From contig CM067536.1 in assembly GCA_034509925.1 (NCBI GenBank), forward strand, positions 3,686,001 through 3,750,000: a stretch of 64,000 nt of DNA, in the 5' to 3' direction. Numbering within the stretch: the stretch's first letter is position 1; every line of letters begins with the position of its first letter. Below are positions 60,946 through 64,000 of the stretch, piece by piece. The position numbers and the translations under genes were made by a program. A model generated the notes under the pieces. That model worked only from the letters and a program-made list of their open reading frames with translations, ran no database searches and had not been told where the DNA came from. The stretch is from Hirudinaria manillensis. Its lineage: Eukaryota; Annelida; Clitellata; Hirudinida; Hirudinidae.

Positions 60946-61207
60946 TTCTGTTATCCACAAAACAATTCATGGATGGATCCATAACCCATCCATCCATCAC
61001 GCATATGAGACATAAAATGGTTACGCCATCTATCATCTTTTGGGCTCCAATGCTAACGGGCATAATAACAAGCACATAATTTATAATTTATGGCTTATAG
61101 TTTACCTTTCATCTTTTTCCATCTGAAAATGTTTTCAACTGCTGTTTAATTAGTCATTCGATTGAAATAAGCCATACACAGAAAATTACAGATTCTTTAT
61201 GTTTAAG

Positions 61208-61450
61208 TTCTATCTATCCATTCATCCATCCATCCATTCATCAGTCCATCCGTCCGTCCGTCCATCCATCCATCCATACATATATATATTCATCCACCGT
61301 CCATTCATTTATCTGCCCATTCATCCGCCCATCCGCCCGTCTGTCCGTCCATCAATCCGTCCATCCATCCATTCGGCCATCGGTCCCTCAATCCATCCAT
61401 CACGTTATCAACACTTCCACTCACCCATCAAACCATCCATCCATCAAAAG
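61208..61450. repeat. Degenerate (CCAT/CCGT)n array
   Basis: CCAT and CCGT units with many substitutions, older-looking than the GGAT array at 16.3 kb. Confidence 0.85.
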
Positions 61451-61554
61451 CATCTCAAATCCAACTTAAAAGCTTCCAGCGGAATAAATAAATAGTTTCA
61501 ATTCGCCTATTTATGCGATGACATTCAGTTTCGGGCCACGATCACCGTAAATAT

Positions 61555-61660
61555 AAATGAACAATATAAATATAAATTATAAATATAAATTATAAATATA
61601 AATTATAAATATAAATTATAAATATAAATTTTAAATATAAATTACAAATATAAATTCTTA
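61555..61660. repeat. 13-bp AT-only minisatellite, about 8 copies
   Basis: TATAAATATAAAT repeated with a few substitutions toward the end. Confidence 0.88.
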
Positions 61661-61689
61661 TATGGATAGTATCCTTTGGATATGCGCCA

Positions 61690-61760
61690 ATTGATCTGTG
61701 TGTTTATGTGTCTAATGATCTGTGTGGATATGCGTTCATTGATCTGTGTGTAGATATTCC
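61690..61760. repeat. Repeat of about 34 bp containing GATCTGTGTG
   Basis: TGATCTGTGTG followed by a TATG/TATA-rich segment occurs three times with length changes. Confidence 0.7.
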
Positions 61761-61911
61761 ATGCACATATATATTTGGAAGTTACTCGGCGTTACGATGG
61801 ATCTTGCAGGATTCGTCGAGAGTACTCCATCCATCTGTTGATGCTCCATTCAGATGCCTTACGATGACGAGGAGGAAGATTGCCATGATAATTATGATGC
61901 AATGACGAAGA

Positions 61912-61936
61912 CGAAGACGATGACGATGACGATGGC

Positions 61937-61981
<45 letters not shown>
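61912..61981. repeat. GAC/GAT triplet microsatellite
   Basis: Alternating GAC/GAT passes into pure GAT (about 13 copies). Confidence 0.9.
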
Positions 61982-62259
61982 TGCCATCTTTAGATGGATG
62001 ATGAATTGAAAATAAAAAAAAAAAAGAAACACATCCCTAAATGAATTACAGCAGGTCAGAAGAGATTGCTGATAATTAATTAATTAAACATTACGCATAA
62101 ATTATGTTAATGTACAGAATAATGAATATTTAATTCCTAATTTCGGGATGACGTGGTTGAACAATGAACAGAGAACGAATGAAAGTTTAGTGGAGGGGGT
62201 TGATTGATTGATAAGAAGTCAGACTCGAGTTTTTATGTCCGTCTCCTTCAACAACAACA

Positions 62260-62422
<163 letters not shown>

Positions 62423-62519
62423 CAACAATTTTATTAAATATTAACTCCGATGATGATTTTCACATGACTAAATAATTCTTAAATGATTTCTTACCGTACA
62501 TGCGCTATACATCTTGACA

Positions 62520-62940
62520 AGATGATGATGATCATCGTCGTCGTCGTCGTCGTCATCATCACCATCATAATCATTATCATTGTCTTCGTCGAAGGTGTCA
62601 AAACATGAAGAAGAGTAACATTGAATGGGACATGGAGAGTCGTTGGTAGTTATGATGATGATGATGATGACGACGATAATAACGATAATGATGTTGATGA
62701 CGATGATGACGGTGACGATGATTGCGGTAATGAGAGAAACTCTCAAGAAGATTTTAAATTTGCTCTTAATGGACTCCAGATACCTGCCGTCATCGTCACC
62801 TCCAGCGCACCACCGCCATCATCATCATCATCAACAATCATCATCATCATCATCAATATCGCCATCGTCGTCGTCGTCATCATCATCGTCGTCATCATCA
62901 CTATTGCCATCGTCGTCGTCGTCGTCATCGTCTTTTTCAT
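62520..62940. repeat. Cluster of CGT/CAT and GAT/GAC triplet tracts in both orientations
   Basis: CGT/CAT tracts at 62528-62590 and 62815-62940 flank a GAT/GAC tract at 62650-62730, so complementary repeats face each other within 400 bases. Confidence 0.85.
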
Positions 62941-63574
62941 CTTCCTTGTAATTCTTATTCGCACGACGCCAGTAGCAATTTGTGTTCAGAATCAGCCATT
63001 AATGGGCTCCATTGTGTCAACAACTGTTCAGCTATCAAAATAATAATAACAATAATAATAATAATTTTTATAATTATAATTACTTAATTATATTTTAACA
63101 TTATTATTTTATAATTGTTATTATAGTAATATCTGGTCACACTTACTAAGTTCAAGAAAATTTCATTAGATATAAAGCCTTATGCCAGATAGGTTATAAC
63201 AGGTGAATATAAGTATATTTTAACATTTATTTAATACATTTATTTCATGTTAAATTGGCTCTCATTGTTGGATAATAATAAAATAATATTAATAATAATA
63301 TTAATAATAATAATATTCAAAATGCCTGATATCTATAATTTTATGGAAATCATTCTAAAAATTTATAAAGATTATTATTAAATATTATTTATAAATATAA
63401 TATTATTAAATATTATTTATTATTTATCGCTTGAAATTATATTATTTATACGCTGAAAGGTTTTCCTTGACCCGATTGATCCATTTACGTTCGCAATTTG
63501 TTAAAAGGTCACCAAGAAACGCCATTATGAAATAATGAACACTGTCGGCGTCATCATCAACATCATTCATTCTA

Positions 63575-63710
63575 CCGTCCATCTGTCTATCCGTCCATCC
63601 ATCCATCCATCCATATATCCGTCAGTCCATCCATCCATCCATCCATCCATCCAGCCGGCCGCCCATCCATCCACCCATCCATCCATCCATCCATCCATCC
63701 GCACAATCCA
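63575..63710. repeat. (CCAT)n array
   Basis: CCAT units with CCGT and CCAGCCGGCC variants. Confidence 0.9.
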
Positions 63711-64000
63711 TCCCTGGACGAGTTAGTATAGAATAAAAGACCCATAGAAGTAACGAACACGACCGGATGTTGTCATTGAAAAATTGACAACCGTGACGCG
63801 CACGTCCGCAGACGATTGCGTGTGTTTGTCTGTGTACGTGAAGGAGTTGCACGTGTGAATGCGAATTAAAACAACTGCAAGATGCAAAAGAAATTGCACG
63901 GAGCTATTTCTCCGAGAAATTGGTGGTCGGACAGACGGACGGACGGATAAAGAGATCGATGGATGGTGGAAGGATGAATGAATGAAGGGATCGACTAATG

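Overview
This is a eukaryotic, strongly AT-rich invertebrate window. Small exons sit in long introns, and there are polyadenylation signals, non-LTR retrotransposon remnants and very many microsatellites. A complete innexin gene (the invertebrate gap-junction family) and two genes with the CCN matricellular layout (IGFBP, VWC, TSP1, cystine knot) point to a bilaterian outside the vertebrates. My best guess is a lophotrochozoan, perhaps a leech-like annelid. The organism guess is inference; the gene families are read from the sequence.

Layout. CCN-like gene A lies on the + strand at about 2.9-10.8 kb: five coding exons with matching splice phases, carrying the 38 cysteines typical of the family. 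The stretch 10.8-24 kb is almost free of recognisable genes and holds large arrays ((GGAT)n, (TTTA)n and others). One exception is a + strand exon at 20.0-20.3 kb with a signal peptide; its phase and strand would fit it as the first exon of CCN-like gene B. A tandem duplication spans 24.2-35.8 kb. Its unit appears to be a minus-strand three-exon gene for a 71-residue protein (exons at 31.9, 31.6 and 24.8 kb, and again at 35.8, 35.5 and 32.5 kb). The large intron of each copy holds a broken R2-type retrotransposon. In one copy it also holds an intronless 400-residue gene on the opposite strand; in the other, a CR1-like retrotransposon tail. CCN-like gene B follows on the + strand at 35.9-44.6 kb. 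A two-exon innexin lies at 46.86-48.19 kb. A minus-strand gene with TATA box, 5' UTR exon and two coding exons (483 residues, not recognised) lies at 57.2-54.9 kb. An isolated minus-strand exon is at 58.8-58.9 kb. The rest, to 64 kb, is mostly CCAT/CCGT, GAT/GAC and AAT arrays.

Main observations. The first three matching exons of the two CCN genes (785 bases) differ by eye at only five positions, while their introns are unrelated and their last exons have diverged. This suggests gene conversion confined to exon-sized islands of homology. The second main observation is the tandemly duplicated micro-exon gene, whose exons are too short to show as open reading frames but whose splice phases agree in both copies.

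All identities were counted by eye. No database search, splice predictor or transcript data was available. Introns and unlisted stretches hold nothing I can support beyond the repeats named.
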